64,000 bases of DNA from Bradyrhizobium sediminis (GCF_018736105.1 NZ_CP076135.1:2664001-2728000), one strand, 5' to 3'; shown: positions 8,314 through 18,782, counted from the first letter of the stretch. A program made the numbers and translations. Notes: generated by a model not told the origin, from the sequence alone.

Positions 8314-9483
8314 ATGCCTGACCGGGTCTATCTCGACTGGAACGCCACCACGCCGCTTCGCCGCGAAGCCCGGGAAGCGATGGTTGCCGCATGGGAGCTC
8401 GCCGGCAATCCGTCCTCGGTCCATGCCGAGGGCCGCCAGGCCCGCCGGCTGGTCGAGGGGGCGAGGGCCGCGATTGCGGGCGCGGTCGGCGCACCGGCAC
8501 GAGACGTCGTCGTCTTCACCTCGGGGGGAACCGAAGCCAATGCGCTGGTGCTGACGCAGGGCCTGCGGCGGGCGAGCGGGGTTCCCGTGCAGCGGCTGTT
8601 GGTTTCCGCCGTCGAGCACGCCTCGGTGCTCGCGGGCGGGCGATTCCCGACCGATGCCATTAGCGTCGTCGGCGTCACCCGGTCGGGCCTGCTCGACCTC
8701 GACCGCCTGCGGGCGATGCTCGCTGACGGGCCGCCGGCGCTGGTCTCGGTGATGCTGGCCAACAACGAAACCGGGGCGGTGCAGCCGGTCATGGAGGCTG
8801 CGGGGATCGTGCACGAAGCGGGCGGACTGCTGCATGTCGACGCGATCCAGGCCCTTGGCAAGATTCCTTTCGATATCAATGCATTGGGTGCCGATCTGCT
8901 GACGCTTTCGGCGCACAAGATCGGCGGTCCCAAGGGCGTCGGCGCCCTGGTTGTGGCCGAGGACCTGCTCGGGCTCGAGCCGGTGCTGCGCGGTGGCGGT
9001 CAGGAACACGGCCGCCGGGCGGGGACCGAGAATGTGGCGGGAATTGCGGGCTTCGGCGCCGCCGCCAAGGCCGCCATGGCTGCGCTGGAGGGCGATGCGC
9101 GCCGCCTTAAGGGCTTGCGGGACCGGCTTGAAGAAGGCCTGCGGCAGACCCCCGGACTGGTGGTGTTCTCAGGCGACGCTCCGCGGCTGCCCAACACCAC
9201 GCTGTTCACGGTTCCCGGGCTCAAGGCGGAAACCGCCGTCATCGGCTTCGATCTCGCCGGGATTGCGGTATCCTCGGGTTCCGCCTGTTCGTCGGGCAAG
9301 GTGCAGCCGTCGCACGTGCTGGAGGCGATGGGGTTCGGCCCCGAACTGGCCCAGGGAGCCGTGCGGCTCAGTCTGGGCTGGTCCACGACGCCTGCGGACG
9401 TCGATCGGACCCTTGAGGCTTGGCGAAGGCTCGCCAATACCTTACTTAAGAGAAGCGACGAAACACTGCTTGAACGGTTCTAA
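8314..9483 (+). CDS. cysteine desulfurase (IscS/NifS-type, first gene of suf operon)
   Basis: A 389-residue class V PLP enzyme that takes sulfur from cysteine for Fe-S assembly. PLP lysine is in SAHKIGGPKG near residue 202, the substrate-binding SGGTEANA near 69-76, and the active cysteine is in SSGSACSSGK near residue 325, a loop of the IscS/NifS group rather than SufS. ATG 8314 (MPDRVYLDWNATTP) is chosen because the family begins with this YLDWNATTP strand; an in-frame ATG at 8269 would add an implausible leader. It precedes sufB by 85 bases. A second desulfurase, sufS, lies in the same operon. Confidence 0.93.
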   Translation: MPDRVYLDWNATTPLRREAREAMVAAWELAGNPSSVHAEGRQARRLVEGARAAIAGAVGAPARDVVVFTSGGTEANALVLTQGLRRASGVPVQRLLVSAVEHASVLAGGRFPTDAISVVGVTRSGLLDLDRLRAMLADGPPALVSVMLANNETGAVQPVMEAAGIVHEAGGLLHVDAIQALGKIPFDINALGADLLTLSAHKIGGPKGVGALVVAEDLLGLEPVLRGGGQEHGRRAGTENVAGIAGFGAAAKAAMAALEGDARRLKGLRDRLEEGLRQTPGLVVFSGDAPRLPNTTLFTVPGLKAETAVIGFDLAGIAVSSGSACSSGKVQPSHVLEAMGFGPELAQGAVRLSLGWSTTPADVDRTLEAWRRLANTLLKRSDETLLERF

Positions 9484-9568
9484 GCAGGTGATTTCCTCCA
9501 GGAAACATCGTAATAGTTCTTCAGAATGATCCACACCGCGGTCCTTGAAACCGCGAGCGGAGGATGGA

Positions 9569-11050
<1,482 letters not shown>

Positions 11051-11056
11051 GAAGTG

Positions 11057-11160
11057 CCTCATCCTGAGGAGGCCGCGTGAGCGGCCGTCTCGAAGGGTGA
11101 GAGGAAAGATTGTCGGCCACGTCCTTGCAAGACGCGCCTGCGGCGCTCCTCAGGACGAGG
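11057..11160. repeat. REP-like palindromic element between sufB and sufC
   Basis: The outer arms CCTCATCCTGAGGAG and CTCCTCAGGACGAGG are inverted copies with one mismatch. The internal GTCTCGAAGG signature is one I associate with dispersed repeats of Bradyrhizobium genomes. A related element lies at 15936-16040. Its position inside an operon means it is transcribed and should fold as a long hairpin. Confidence 0.75.
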
Positions 11161-11187
11161 AAAACGAAAGAAAGACGGAACAACGTA

Positions 11188-11940
11188 ATGTCACTGCTCG
11201 AAGTCAAGAACCTGCAGGTCCGTGTCGACGATCGGGAGATTCTCCACGGGCTGTCGCTGACGGTGAACCCGGGCGAAGTGCACGCCATCATGGGGCCGAA
11301 CGGCTCCGGCAAGTCGACGCTGTCGCACGTCATCGCCGGTAAGCCCGGTTATGAAGTCACCGGCGGCGAGATCCTGTTCAAGGGCGAGAACCTCTTGGAG
11401 ATGTCGCCGGACGAACGCGCCGCCAAGGGCGTGTTCCTGGCGTTCCAGTATCCGGTGGAAATCCCGGGTGTCGCCACCATGACCTTCCTGCGCACCGCGC
11501 TGAACGCCCAGCGCAAGGCGCGCGGCGAGAGCGAATTTTCGACGCCGGATTTCCTCAAGAAGGTTCGCGAGGTCGCCAAGTCCCTCAACATACCGCAGGA
11601 CATGCTGCGCCGTGGCGTCAATGTCGGCTTCTCCGGCGGCGAGAAGAAGCGCAACGAAGTGCTGCAGATGGCGCTGTTCGAGCCGAGCCTGTGCATCCTC
11701 GACGAGATGGATTCCGGGCTCGACATCGACGCGCTGCGGGTCGCCGCCGACGGCGTCAACGCGCTGCGCTCGCCTGACCGAGCCATGGTGGTGATCACGC
11801 ATTATCAGCGGCTGTTGAATTACATCGTGCCGGATTTCGTGCACGTGATGTCGAAAGGCCGCGTCGTGAAGAGCGGCGGCAAGGAACTGGCGCTGGAACT
11901 CGAGGCTTCCGGCTACGCGCAGTTCGAAGCCGCGGCCTGA
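11188..11940 (+). CDS. sufC: Fe-S cluster assembly ATPase SufC
   Basis: SufC (250 aa) is the ABC-type ATPase of the SufBCD complex. Walker A is GPNGSGKST near residue 34, the signature is FSGGEKKRNE near residue 147, Walker B is CILDEMDSGLD near residue 170, and the switch His is in VITHYQRLL. There is no membrane domain. The in-frame start at 11110 lies in the repeat element, so ATG 11188 (MSLLEVKNL), which matches all SufC N-termini, is used. sufD follows after 19 bases. Confidence 0.97.
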   Translation: MSLLEVKNLQVRVDDREILHGLSLTVNPGEVHAIMGPNGSGKSTLSHVIAGKPGYEVTGGEILFKGENLLEMSPDERAAKGVFLAFQYPVEIPGVATMTFLRTALNAQRKARGESEFSTPDFLKKVREVAKSLNIPQDMLRRGVNVGFSGGEKKRNEVLQMALFEPSLCILDEMDSGLDIDALRVAADGVNALRSPDRAMVVITHYQRLLNYIVPDFVHVMSKGRVVKSGGKELALELEASGYAQFEAAA

Positions 11941-11959
11941 ACCTGAAGCGGATGTCGTA

Positions 11960-13285
11960 ATGAACGTTGCATTGGCAAAGACCGAGACCGGACGCGCGCT
12001 GAGCGACAGCTTCGCGGTCGCGCGTGACCGGCTGCCCGGCGCGGGCAAGGTCGCGGATCAGAGGCGACAGGCGTTCGAGGCCTACGAGCGCGCCGGCCTG
12101 CCGCACCGGCGGATCGAGGACTGGAAATACACCGACCTGCGCGCACTGATGCGCGAGGTGTTGCCGCTTGCGCCCGCACCGGACGCGGCGGCGCTGAACC
12201 GCGCAGCCGCCGCGCTGAAACTGCATGCGATCGACGGCGCGCGCCGGCTGGTACTGGTCGACGGCGTGTTCGCGCCAAAACTGTCGGAAACGGCCAATCC
12301 CGAACAAGGCCTCGCCATCCGCACGCTGTGCGAGGCGCTGGAAACCGGCGATGCGGCGCTGCAGGCGCAATTGTTCGCGCCCGACCATTCCGATTCCATG
12401 GTGGCGCTGAACAGCGCGATGATGACCGACGGCCTCGTGATCGAGATCGCCGACGGCGCCGTGCTGGCGCAGCCGCTGCATATCGTCCATATCGCCAGCA
12501 GCGCCGTGCCCGCGGCGATGTTCACCCGCTCGCTGCTCCGCCTCGGCAAGGCCGCTGGCGCGACGCTGGTGGAAAGCTACATCAGTGCCGATGGCGCCAA
12601 GGCCTATCAGGTCCATGACGCGCTGGTACTTTCGATCGGCGACGGCGCGCGGCTCGACCATGTCCGCCTGGTCGAGGATGGCCGCGACGCCTTCAACATC
12701 TCCTCATCGGTGATGCGGCTCGGCGCCCACGCCCATTTCAACACCTTCGGCATGACCTCCGGCTCCGGCGTCAGCCGTTACCAGGCCGTCATCGCCTTTG
12801 CCGGCGAGGGTTCGAAGGTCGAGGCCAACGGCGTCAATCTGCTGAACGGCCATCAGCACGCCGACACCACGCTGTTCATGGACCACGCGGTGCCGAATTG
12901 CGTCAGCCGCGAGATCTTCCGCGCCGTGGTCGACGACCGCGGCCATTCGGTGTTCCAGGGCCGCATCATCGTCCGCCCTGACGCGCAGAAGACCGACGCC
13001 AAGATGATGACGCGGGCGTTGCTCTTGTCCGACGAGGCTGAGGCCGACAACAAGCCGGAGCTGGAGATTTTCGCCGACGACGTCACCTGCGGCCATGGCG
13101 CCGCCATCGGCGCGCTCGACGAGAGCCTGTTGTTCTATCTGCGCGCGCGGGGCCTGCCCGAGAAGGAGGCCCAGGCGCTGCTGATCCAGGCCTTCGTCGG
13201 CGAGGCGATCGAATCCATCGTCAATGACGGCCTGCGCGAACTCGCGATCTCGGCGGCGCAGCGCTGGCTGGAGGCACGGGGATGA
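11960..13285 (+). CDS. sufD: Fe-S cluster assembly protein SufD
   Basis: SufD (441 aa) pairs with SufB in the scaffold. Landmarks are the N-terminal helical part with PHRRIEDWKYTDLR near residues 49-62, the beta-helix core, and the C-terminal conserved FQGRIIVRPDAQKTDAKM broken by DLL-type turns, then DDVTCGHGAAIGALDE near residue 375 containing the conserved Cys and His of SufD. The final codons overlap sufS by four bases (ATGA), implying translational coupling. Confidence 0.96.
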   Translation: MNVALAKTETGRALSDSFAVARDRLPGAGKVADQRRQAFEAYERAGLPHRRIEDWKYTDLRALMREVLPLAPAPDAAALNRAAAALKLHAIDGARRLVLVDGVFAPKLSETANPEQGLAIRTLCEALETGDAALQAQLFAPDHSDSMVALNSAMMTDGLVIEIADGAVLAQPLHIVHIASSAVPAAMFTRSLLRLGKAAGATLVESYISADGAKAYQVHDALVLSIGDGARLDHVRLVEDGRDAFNISSSVMRLGAHAHFNTFGMTSGSGVSRYQAVIAFAGEGSKVEANGVNLLNGHQHADTTLFMDHAVPNCVSREIFRAVVDDRGHSVFQGRIIVRPDAQKTDAKMMTRALLLSDEAEADNKPELEIFADDVTCGHGAAIGALDESLLFYLRARGLPEKEAQALLIQAFVGEAIESIVNDGLRELAISAAQRWLEARG

Positions 13286-14529
13286 CCATGCATCCGGCAG
13301 TCCTGAACGGTTCATACGACGTCGCCCGGGTCCGGGAAGACTTTCCCGCGCTGGCGCTGAAGGTCTACGGCAAGCCGCTGGTCTATCTCGACAACGCCGC
13401 CTCGGCGCAGAAGCCGACCGCCGTGCTCGACCGCATGACGCAGGCCTACAAGAGCGAATATGCCAACGTGCATCGCGGGCTGCACTACCTCGCCAATGCA
13501 GCGACGGAAGCCTATGAGGGCGGCCGCGCCAAGGTTGCGAAGTTCATCAATGCCGGGCGCAACGAAGAGGTCATCTTCACCCGCAACGCCACCGAGGCGA
13601 TCAACCTCGTGGCCTCGTCCTGGGGCGAGCCGAATATCGGCGAGGGCGACGAGATCGTGCTCTCGATCATGGAGCACCATTCCAACATCGTGCCCTGGCA
13701 TTTCCTGAGGGAGCGTCACGGCGCCGTCCTGAAATGGGCCGATGTCGACGACGAAGGCAACTTCCTGATCGACGAATTCGAAAAGCTGCTGGGCCCGCGC
13801 ACCAAACTGGTCGCGATCACGCAGATGTCGAATGCGCTCGGCACCATCGTTCCGGTCAAGGAAGTGGTGAAGCTCGCGCATAGCAGGGGCATCCCGGTCC
13901 TGGTCGACGGCAGCCAGGCCGCCGTGCATCTGGCGATCGACGTGCGCGATATCGACGCCGATTTCTACGTCTTCACCGGCCACAAGCTGTACGGCCCGAC
14001 CGGCATCGGCGTGCTCTACGCCAAGCACGAGCACCTGGTCGCGATGCGGCCCTATAACGGCGGCGGCGAGATGATCCGCGAGGTCGCGCGGGACTGGGTC
14101 ACCTATGGCGATCCGCCGCACAAGTTCGAGGCGGGCACGCCCGCCATCGTGGAATCGATCGGGCTCGGCGCCGCGATCGACTACGTCAATTCGATCGGCA
14201 AGGAGCGGATCGCCGCGCATGAGCACGATCTTTTGGCCTACGCCGAAGCGCGGCTGCGCGAGATCAACTCGCTGCGGCTGATCGGGACCGCACGCGGCAA
14301 GGGCCCGGTAATCTCGTTCGAGATGAAGGGCGCCCATCCCCACGACATCGCCACCGTGATCGACCGCCAGGGCATCGCGGTGCGCGCCGGAACCCATTGC
14401 GCGATGCCGCTTTTAGAGCGGTTCAACGTCACGGCCACCTGCCGTGCCTCGTTCGGGATGTATAATACCCGTGAAGAAGTCGACCATCTGGCACAGGCGC
14501 TGATCAAGGCGCGGGAATTGTTTTCATGA
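13282..14529 (+). CDS. sufS: cysteine desulfurase SufS
   Basis: SufS (415 aa) supplies sulfur to the scaffold. The N-terminal YLDNAASAQKPTAVLDRM motif, PLP lysine in FTGHKLYGPTG near residue 234, and active cysteine in RAGTHCAMPL near residue 373 place it in the SufS (group II) branch, distinct from the group I enzyme at 8314-9483. No separate SufE gene was seen in the window. It overlaps sufD at the start and the DUF59 gene at the end, both by four bases. Confidence 0.97.
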   Translation: MTMHPAVLNGSYDVARVREDFPALALKVYGKPLVYLDNAASAQKPTAVLDRMTQAYKSEYANVHRGLHYLANAATEAYEGGRAKVAKFINAGRNEEVIFTRNATEAINLVASSWGEPNIGEGDEIVLSIMEHHSNIVPWHFLRERHGAVLKWADVDDEGNFLIDEFEKLLGPRTKLVAITQMSNALGTIVPVKEVVKLAHSRGIPVLVDGSQAAVHLAIDVRDIDADFYVFTGHKLYGPTGIGVLYAKHEHLVAMRPYNGGGEMIREVARDWVTYGDPPHKFEAGTPAIVESIGLGAAIDYVNSIGKERIAAHEHDLLAYAEARLREINSLRLIGTARGKGPVISFEMKGAHPHDIATVIDRQGIAVRAGTHCAMPLLERFNVTATCRASFGMYNTREEVDHLAQALIKARELFS

Positions 14530-14927
14530 GCGACACCGTCGAAGCCAAAAATCTGGAACTCCAGAATCTGGAAGCCAAGACCAGCAACATGGAAACGAAC
14601 TCGGCGCTGCCGCCGGAGGAGACCGAGCGGCTCGGCGGCGAGATCGTGGCCGCGCTGAAGACCGTGTTCGACCCGGAAATTCCCGCCGACATCTACGAAT
14701 TAGGCTTGATCTACAAGGTTGATATCAAGGACGACCGCTCCGTCGACGTCATGATGACGCTGACGACGCCGAACTGTCCGGCGGCGGGCGAGTTGCCGCA
14801 GATGGTGGAGAACGCGGTCGCCAGCGTTCCCGGCGTCGGCGTGGTCAATGTCAATCTGGTCTGGGAGCCGGCATGGACGCCGGATCGCATGACCGACGAG
14901 GCGCGCCTCGTTCTCAATATGTGGTGA
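14526..14927 (+). CDS. MIP18/DUF59 family Fe-S assembly protein (SufT-like)
   Basis: A 133-residue protein with a polar N-terminal extension of about 35 residues, then a MIP18 domain: KTVFDPEIPADIYELGLIY near residues 46-64, TLTTPNCPAAGELP near 80-93 with the conserved cysteine, and VWEPAWTPDRMT near the end. The family helps Fe-S maturation in cytosolic targets; in suf operons it is often called SufT or PaaD-like. The start overlaps the sufS stop (ATGA). Confidence 0.93.
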   Translation: MSDTVEAKNLELQNLEAKTSNMETNSALPPEETERLGGEIVAALKTVFDPEIPADIYELGLIYKVDIKDDRSVDVMMTLTTPNCPAAGELPQMVENAVASVPGVGVVNVNLVWEPAWTPDRMTDEARLVLNMW

Positions 14928-14999
14928 AGCGTTATTGGCCTGGATCTTGTTAGTTCACGGCGAAACAGCCGGCATTGATTTGCCGCGAGGATCGACCAC

Positions 15000-15413
15000 A
15001 TGACAGATATGACGCCCATTTCTCCGACACCGGCCTCCAAGCCGAAGCCGCGTCCGCGGCCGCAGGTCATGAAACTGACCGAGGCCGCCGCGCAGCGCAT
15101 TGCCGAACTCACCAGGCGCGCCGATTCCGAAATTGTGGGTCTTCGCGTCGGGATCAAGAACGGCGGCTGCGCCGGGCAATCCTACACGGTCGAATACGCC
15201 CACGAGATCCGGCCCACCGACGAGGTGGTCGAGGACAAGGGCGTCAAGATCCTGGTCGATCCCAAGGCGGTGCTGTTCCTGCTCGGAACCGAGATGGACT
15301 ACAAGGTCGACAAGATGTCGGCGCAGTTCATCTTCAACAATCCGAACCAGACAGGCGCCTGCGGCTGCGGCGAATCCGTGCAACTGACGCCTGCGAAGAT
15401 CGTGGACGGCTAG
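15000..15413 (+). CDS. sufA: A-type Fe-S carrier SufA/IscA family
   Basis: A 137-residue A-type carrier, the last gene of the operon, 72 bases after the DUF59 gene. Conserved ligands are Cys in NGGCAGQSYTVEY near residue 57 and the CGC pair in GACGCGESV near residues 121-123. It receives clusters from SufBCD and passes them to apoproteins. The first 20 residues (PTPASKPKPRPRP) are a basic, proline-rich extension seen in related bacteria. ATG 15000 and ATG 15009 are both possible. Confidence 0.94.
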   Translation: MTDMTPISPTPASKPKPRPRPQVMKLTEAAAQRIAELTRRADSEIVGLRVGIKNGGCAGQSYTVEYAHEIRPTDEVVEDKGVKILVDPKAVLFLLGTEMDYKVDKMSAQFIFNNPNQTGACGCGESVQLTPAKIVDG

Positions 15414-15491
15414 GTCCCGGCTGCGCCGACCCGTTGGCTCGCAATGACGACTTGATGTAAGCCAAGCCATACCCGCTATGGACCGGCAGCC

Positions 15492-15944
15492 ATGGACCGC
15501 GATTTCCTGATCGATCTGTTTTCGGATTTTGGCCCGGTCACCATCCGCCGGATGTTTTCGGGCTTCGGCATTTCCGCCGACGGCATCAACTTCGCGCTCG
15601 CGCTGCGATCCGGACTCTATTTCCGGGCTGACGAGGCGACGATACCGCAGTTCGAGGCCGAGGGGGCGACGCCGTTTCAGTACCAGACGCGGGCGAAGAC
15701 CGTTACCGTCAACTCGTACTGGCAGTTGCCGGCGCGGCTGTTCGACGATTCGGAGGAACTGAGCGTGTGGGCGAAGGCGGCGCTGGCGGCGGCGCAGCGC
15801 GCTGCCTTGCGCAAGCGTCCGAAGCCGCGCAAGCCGGCGAAGAAGGCGGTCGCCAGGAAAGCTGTGAGCAACAAGACGGCGGCAGGGAAGAAACCGGCGT
15901 CGAAGAAACCTGAGAAGGCGAAGAGCAAAAAGTCTTCATCCTGA
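15492..15944 (+). CDS. TfoX N-terminal domain protein with basic H1-like tail
   Basis: A 150-residue protein. Residues 1-100 form a TfoX/Sxy N-terminal domain (DLFSDFGPVTIRRMFSGFGI, then a GLYFRAD strand and PFQYQTRAK). Residues 105-150 are nearly all Lys, Ala, Pro and Ser in KKP/AKK blocks, resembling the C-terminal tail of histone H1 or AlgP-type DNA-binding proteins, so it may bind nucleic acid. TfoX regulates competence in gammaproteobacteria, but lone TfoX_N proteins have no settled role. The stop codon lies inside a REP-like element. Confidence 0.85.
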   Translation: MDRDFLIDLFSDFGPVTIRRMFSGFGISADGINFALALRSGLYFRADEATIPQFEAEGATPFQYQTRAKTVTVNSYWQLPARLFDDSEELSVWAKAALAAAQRAALRKRPKPRKPAKKAVARKAVSNKTAAGKKPASKKPEKAKSKKSSS

Positions 15945-16040
15945 GGAGCGCGCTCCAGGGCGCGTCTCGAAGGATGGCTGCAAATGACACCCGCGGCCTC
16001 ATGGTTCGAGACGCGCAAGATGCGCTCCTCACCATGAGGA
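15936..16040. repeat. REP-like palindromic element
   Basis: Inverted arms near TTCATCCTGAGGAGCGC and GCGCTCCTCACCATGAGGA enclose GTCTCGAAGGATG and its counterpart GGTTCGAGACGCG. It is related to 11057-11160. It begins within the last codons of the TfoX-domain gene and supplies its TGA. Confidence 0.75.
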
Positions 16041-16066
16041 CCTAACGGAATCCGTGCAATGAAACG

Positions 16067-17179
16067 TCACGCCACCTGGACCTGGCTCTGGGTCTCGGCG
16101 GCGTATTCCGGGTCGACTTCGCAGATCACGCGGTTGCGGCCGTTGCGCTTGGCGGCGTAGAGGCAGGCATCGGCGCGTTCGATCAGCGCGTCGGTATCGT
16201 CGCCCGGCTTCAGCATGGAAACGCCGACCGAGATGGTGACGCGGCCGAGAATTTCGCCGGTGGATTTCTTCTTCAGTTCCTTCGCCATGACGGCGCGGCG
16301 GATGTGATCGGCGACCGTCAGCGCCTGGCGCAACGCGGTGTTGGGCAGCACCACCGCGAATTCCTCGCCGCCGTAGCGGGCGGTGATGTCCTGGCCCTTG
16401 ATAGTCTGCTTCAGCGACATGCCGACCAGCCGCAGCACCTGATCGCCGGTGAGGTGACCATAGGAATCGTTGAACGATTTGAAGTGGTCGATATCGAACA
16501 TCAGAAGTGAAAGCGGTTCGCCGCTGGCGAGCGCGTTCTGGACCGCCGTCTCAATCGAGCGGTCGAAATATTTGCGGTTGCCGAGTCCGGTCAGGGGATC
16601 GGTCAGGCTTTCGGCCCTGATCGCCTCGAGGCTCTGCTGCAGGTTGCTGATTTCGTTCTTCGACAGCGAAAGCCGGTCTTCCAGCGCCTTGTTGGTCTCG
16701 CGCATCTCGCGGGTGGACTTCACCAGCGATTCGACGATCGCTTTGATCTGGTCGGGTTTCTGGGCGACCGAAAGCTTCAGGGTCGCACCCGTCAGGCTGT
16801 CGTCATAGCTCGCAGCCATGCCGAGCGCTTCGCCGATCAGCGTCATCACGTCGTCGATTTCGCCGATCACGCGCGATCCGACCTTGTCGATGCGGTCGGT
16901 GGTCTTGATCTGGGAGAGATAGGTCTCGTAGATCTGCTCGAGATCGGCCTCGGTCAGCTTGCCGTTGCGCGCCAGCGTCTCGTTGATGATCTTGTTGAGG
17001 GGGGAATTGTATCCGGTGGCGTAGACGTACCAGATTTCATAGTTGCGGGGGACGGCGGTTTGCCGGAGGGATTTGATCTGGCCCAGCGCGACTTCGGCGA
17101 AGGCCATCGTGCGTTCATGTTCGTCCAGCACCTTAATCACAGGTCTCGTCCCCACATGGCAGGCAGCGTTGCCCGCCAT
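16067..17179 (-). CDS. GGDEF-domain diguanylate cyclase
   Basis: A 370-residue cytoplasmic protein. The N-terminal 190 residues are helical and unassigned (MAFAEVALGQIKSLRQTAVPRNY resembles a conserved alphaproteobacterial sensor region). A coiled-coil near residues 160-195 leads to a GGDEF domain with LTDPLTGLGNRKYFD, FDIDHFKSFND and the active-site loop GGEEF near residue 270. It should make c-di-GMP; no RxxD inhibitory site is evident ahead of GGEEF. ATG 17179 gives MAGNAACHVG; GTG 17140 (IKVLDEHERTMAF) is an alternative that would remove an odd cysteine-containing leader. Confidence 0.92.
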   Translation of the reverse strand: MAGNAACHVGTRPVIKVLDEHERTMAFAEVALGQIKSLRQTAVPRNYEIWYVYATGYNSPLNKIINETLARNGKLTEADLEQIYETYLSQIKTTDRIDKVGSRVIGEIDDVMTLIGEALGMAASYDDSLTGATLKLSVAQKPDQIKAIVESLVKSTREMRETNKALEDRLSLSKNEISNLQQSLEAIRAESLTDPLTGLGNRKYFDRSIETAVQNALASGEPLSLLMFDIDHFKSFNDSYGHLTGDQVLRLVGMSLKQTIKGQDITARYGGEEFAVVLPNTALRQALTVADHIRRAVMAKELKKKSTGEILGRVTISVGVSMLKPGDDTDALIERADACLYAAKRNGRNRVICEVDPEYAAETQSQVQVA

Positions 17180-17282
17180 CCCGCAGCAATCAATAAAATT
17201 ATCGGCGGCAGGTTAATGTAGGAGAATGAACGGCCGGTAAACGGGTTCCTACCGGCCTTTAACTGAAGTTCGGAACAAAAAT

Positions 17283-18782
17283 TTAGATTCGGGCGCGAAC
17301 CGGGCGCAACAGGAACGCCGGAAGGTGCGAGTGATCGGCAGGCTCCAATGACGCGTCGCGTGGCGCCGGGGGCGCTTCGGGGCGGCCGATCGAAGGTGCG
17401 CGCGAGGGAGGCGGAGCCGACGGCGGCGTGAACGCCGCCGCTGCGGCTTGCGGCTGCGGACCCGAACTGCGGCCGCCGCCTGAACGCCGCGGTTCGCGTT
17501 CGCGCCGCGGCTTGCGGCCGCCGCGCGAACCTTCTCTTGATCCGTCTCTCGAACCTTCTCTTGAACCTTCTCTTGCGCCATCGCGTCCGCGGGAGTGGCG
17601 CGGCTGCTCGGATTCGCCGCCGGGCGCAGCTGCGGTGCCCTCAATCGGCTCAACGGCGCTGCCGCCCTCGATGTGGGGGATGCTTTGGCCGATCAGCTTT
17701 TCGATCGCGACGATGGATTTCTGATCGAGCGGCGTCACGATGGAGATCGCCGTGCCGGCGCGGCCGGCGCGGCCGGTGCGGCCGATGCGGTGGACGTAGT
17801 CATCGGCATGATGCGGGACGTCGAAATTGAAGACGTGGCTCACGGCCGGAATATCGAGGCCGCGGGCAGCGACGTCGGAAGCGACCAGCAACGGAATCTC
17901 GCCCTTGCGGAATTGATCGAGAGCTGCGGTGCGCGCCGACTGGTCCATGTCGCCGTGCAGGGCGCCGACGCTGAAGCCGTGCTTGTGCAGCGATTTGTAC
18001 AGCAGCGCGACCTCGCGCTTGCGATTGCAGAAGATGATCGCGTTGTTGAGATCCTTGGCGTCGCGCAACAGGCGGCGCAGCACTTCACGCTTCTCGTGCG
18101 GCTCGCGACCGACACTGATCTGGAATTGCGACACGCCGACGGCGGTGGTGGCGGGCCTGGAAACCTCGATCCGCTGCGGATTGTGCAGGAAGGCTTCGGT
18201 GATGCGGGCGATTTCCGGCGGCATCGTTGCGGTGAAGAACAACGTCTGCCGCGTGAACGGGATCATCTTGCAGATGCGCTCGATGTCGGGAATGAAGCCC
18301 ATGTCGAGCATGCGGTCGGCTTCGTCGATCACCAGCAGTTCGACGCCGGTGAGCAATAGCCCGCCGCGTTCGGTATGGTCGAGCAGGCGGCCGGGGGTCG
18401 CGATCAGCACATCGACGCCGCGTGTCAGCTTGGTGTCCTGGTCGCCGAACGAAACGCCGCCGATCAGGAGCGCCACGTTGAGCTTCTGCCCGGCGCCGTA
18501 TTTGTCGAATTGCTCCTTGACCTGGGCTGCGAGCTCGCGCGTCGGCTCCAGGATCAGGGTGCGGGGCATTCGGGCGCGGGCGCGGCCCTTTTCCAGCAGG
18601 GTGAGCATCGGAAGGACGAAGGCCGCGGTCTTGCCGGTGCCGGTCTGGGCGATGCCGAGAACGTCGCGGCGGGCCAGAACGTGGGGGATCGCCTGTTCCT
18701 GAATGGGGGTAGGGGTGGTGTAACCGGTGGCCGCAACCGCGGCGAGCACCTTGTCGGAAAGTCCGAGATGGGAAAAAGACAT
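17283..18782 (-). CDS. DEAD-box RNA helicase (RhlE-like)
   Basis: A 499-residue ATP-dependent RNA helicase. The Q motif is GYTTPTPIQEQAI, motif I is AQTGTGKTAAF, motif II is VIDEADRMLD, motif III is FTATMP, and motif VI is HRIGRTGRAGR. The C-terminal 120 residues are low-complexity, Arg/Ser/Gly-rich then Ala/Pro-rich, as in RhlE-type helicases. ATG 18782 (MSFSHLGLSDKVL) has AGAGG about 7 bases upstream and is preferred to the GTG at 18800. It is probably involved in ribosome assembly or cold growth. Confidence 0.95.
   Translation of the reverse strand: MSFSHLGLSDKVLAAVAATGYTTPTPIQEQAIPHVLARRDVLGIAQTGTGKTAAFVLPMLTLLEKGRARARMPRTLILEPTRELAAQVKEQFDKYGAGQKLNVALLIGGVSFGDQDTKLTRGVDVLIATPGRLLDHTERGGLLLTGVELLVIDEADRMLDMGFIPDIERICKMIPFTRQTLFFTATMPPEIARITEAFLHNPQRIEVSRPATTAVGVSQFQISVGREPHEKREVLRRLLRDAKDLNNAIIFCNRKREVALLYKSLHKHGFSVGALHGDMDQSARTAALDQFRKGEIPLLVASDVAARGLDIPAVSHVFNFDVPHHADDYVHRIGRTGRAGRAGTAISIVTPLDQKSIVAIEKLIGQSIPHIEGGSAVEPIEGTAAAPGGESEQPRHSRGRDGAREGSREGSRDGSREGSRGGRKPRREREPRRSGGGRSSGPQPQAAAAAFTPPSAPPPSRAPSIGRPEAPPAPRDASLEPADHSHLPAFLLRPVRARI
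17527..17578. repeat. short tandem repeat coding for SREG/SRDG units
   Basis: Near-repeats of a 12-base unit GAACCTTCTCTT (plus-strand reading) within the helicase tail encode successive Ser-Arg-Glu/Asp-Gly blocks on the minus strand. Copy number could change by slippage without shifting the frame. Confidence 0.7.
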
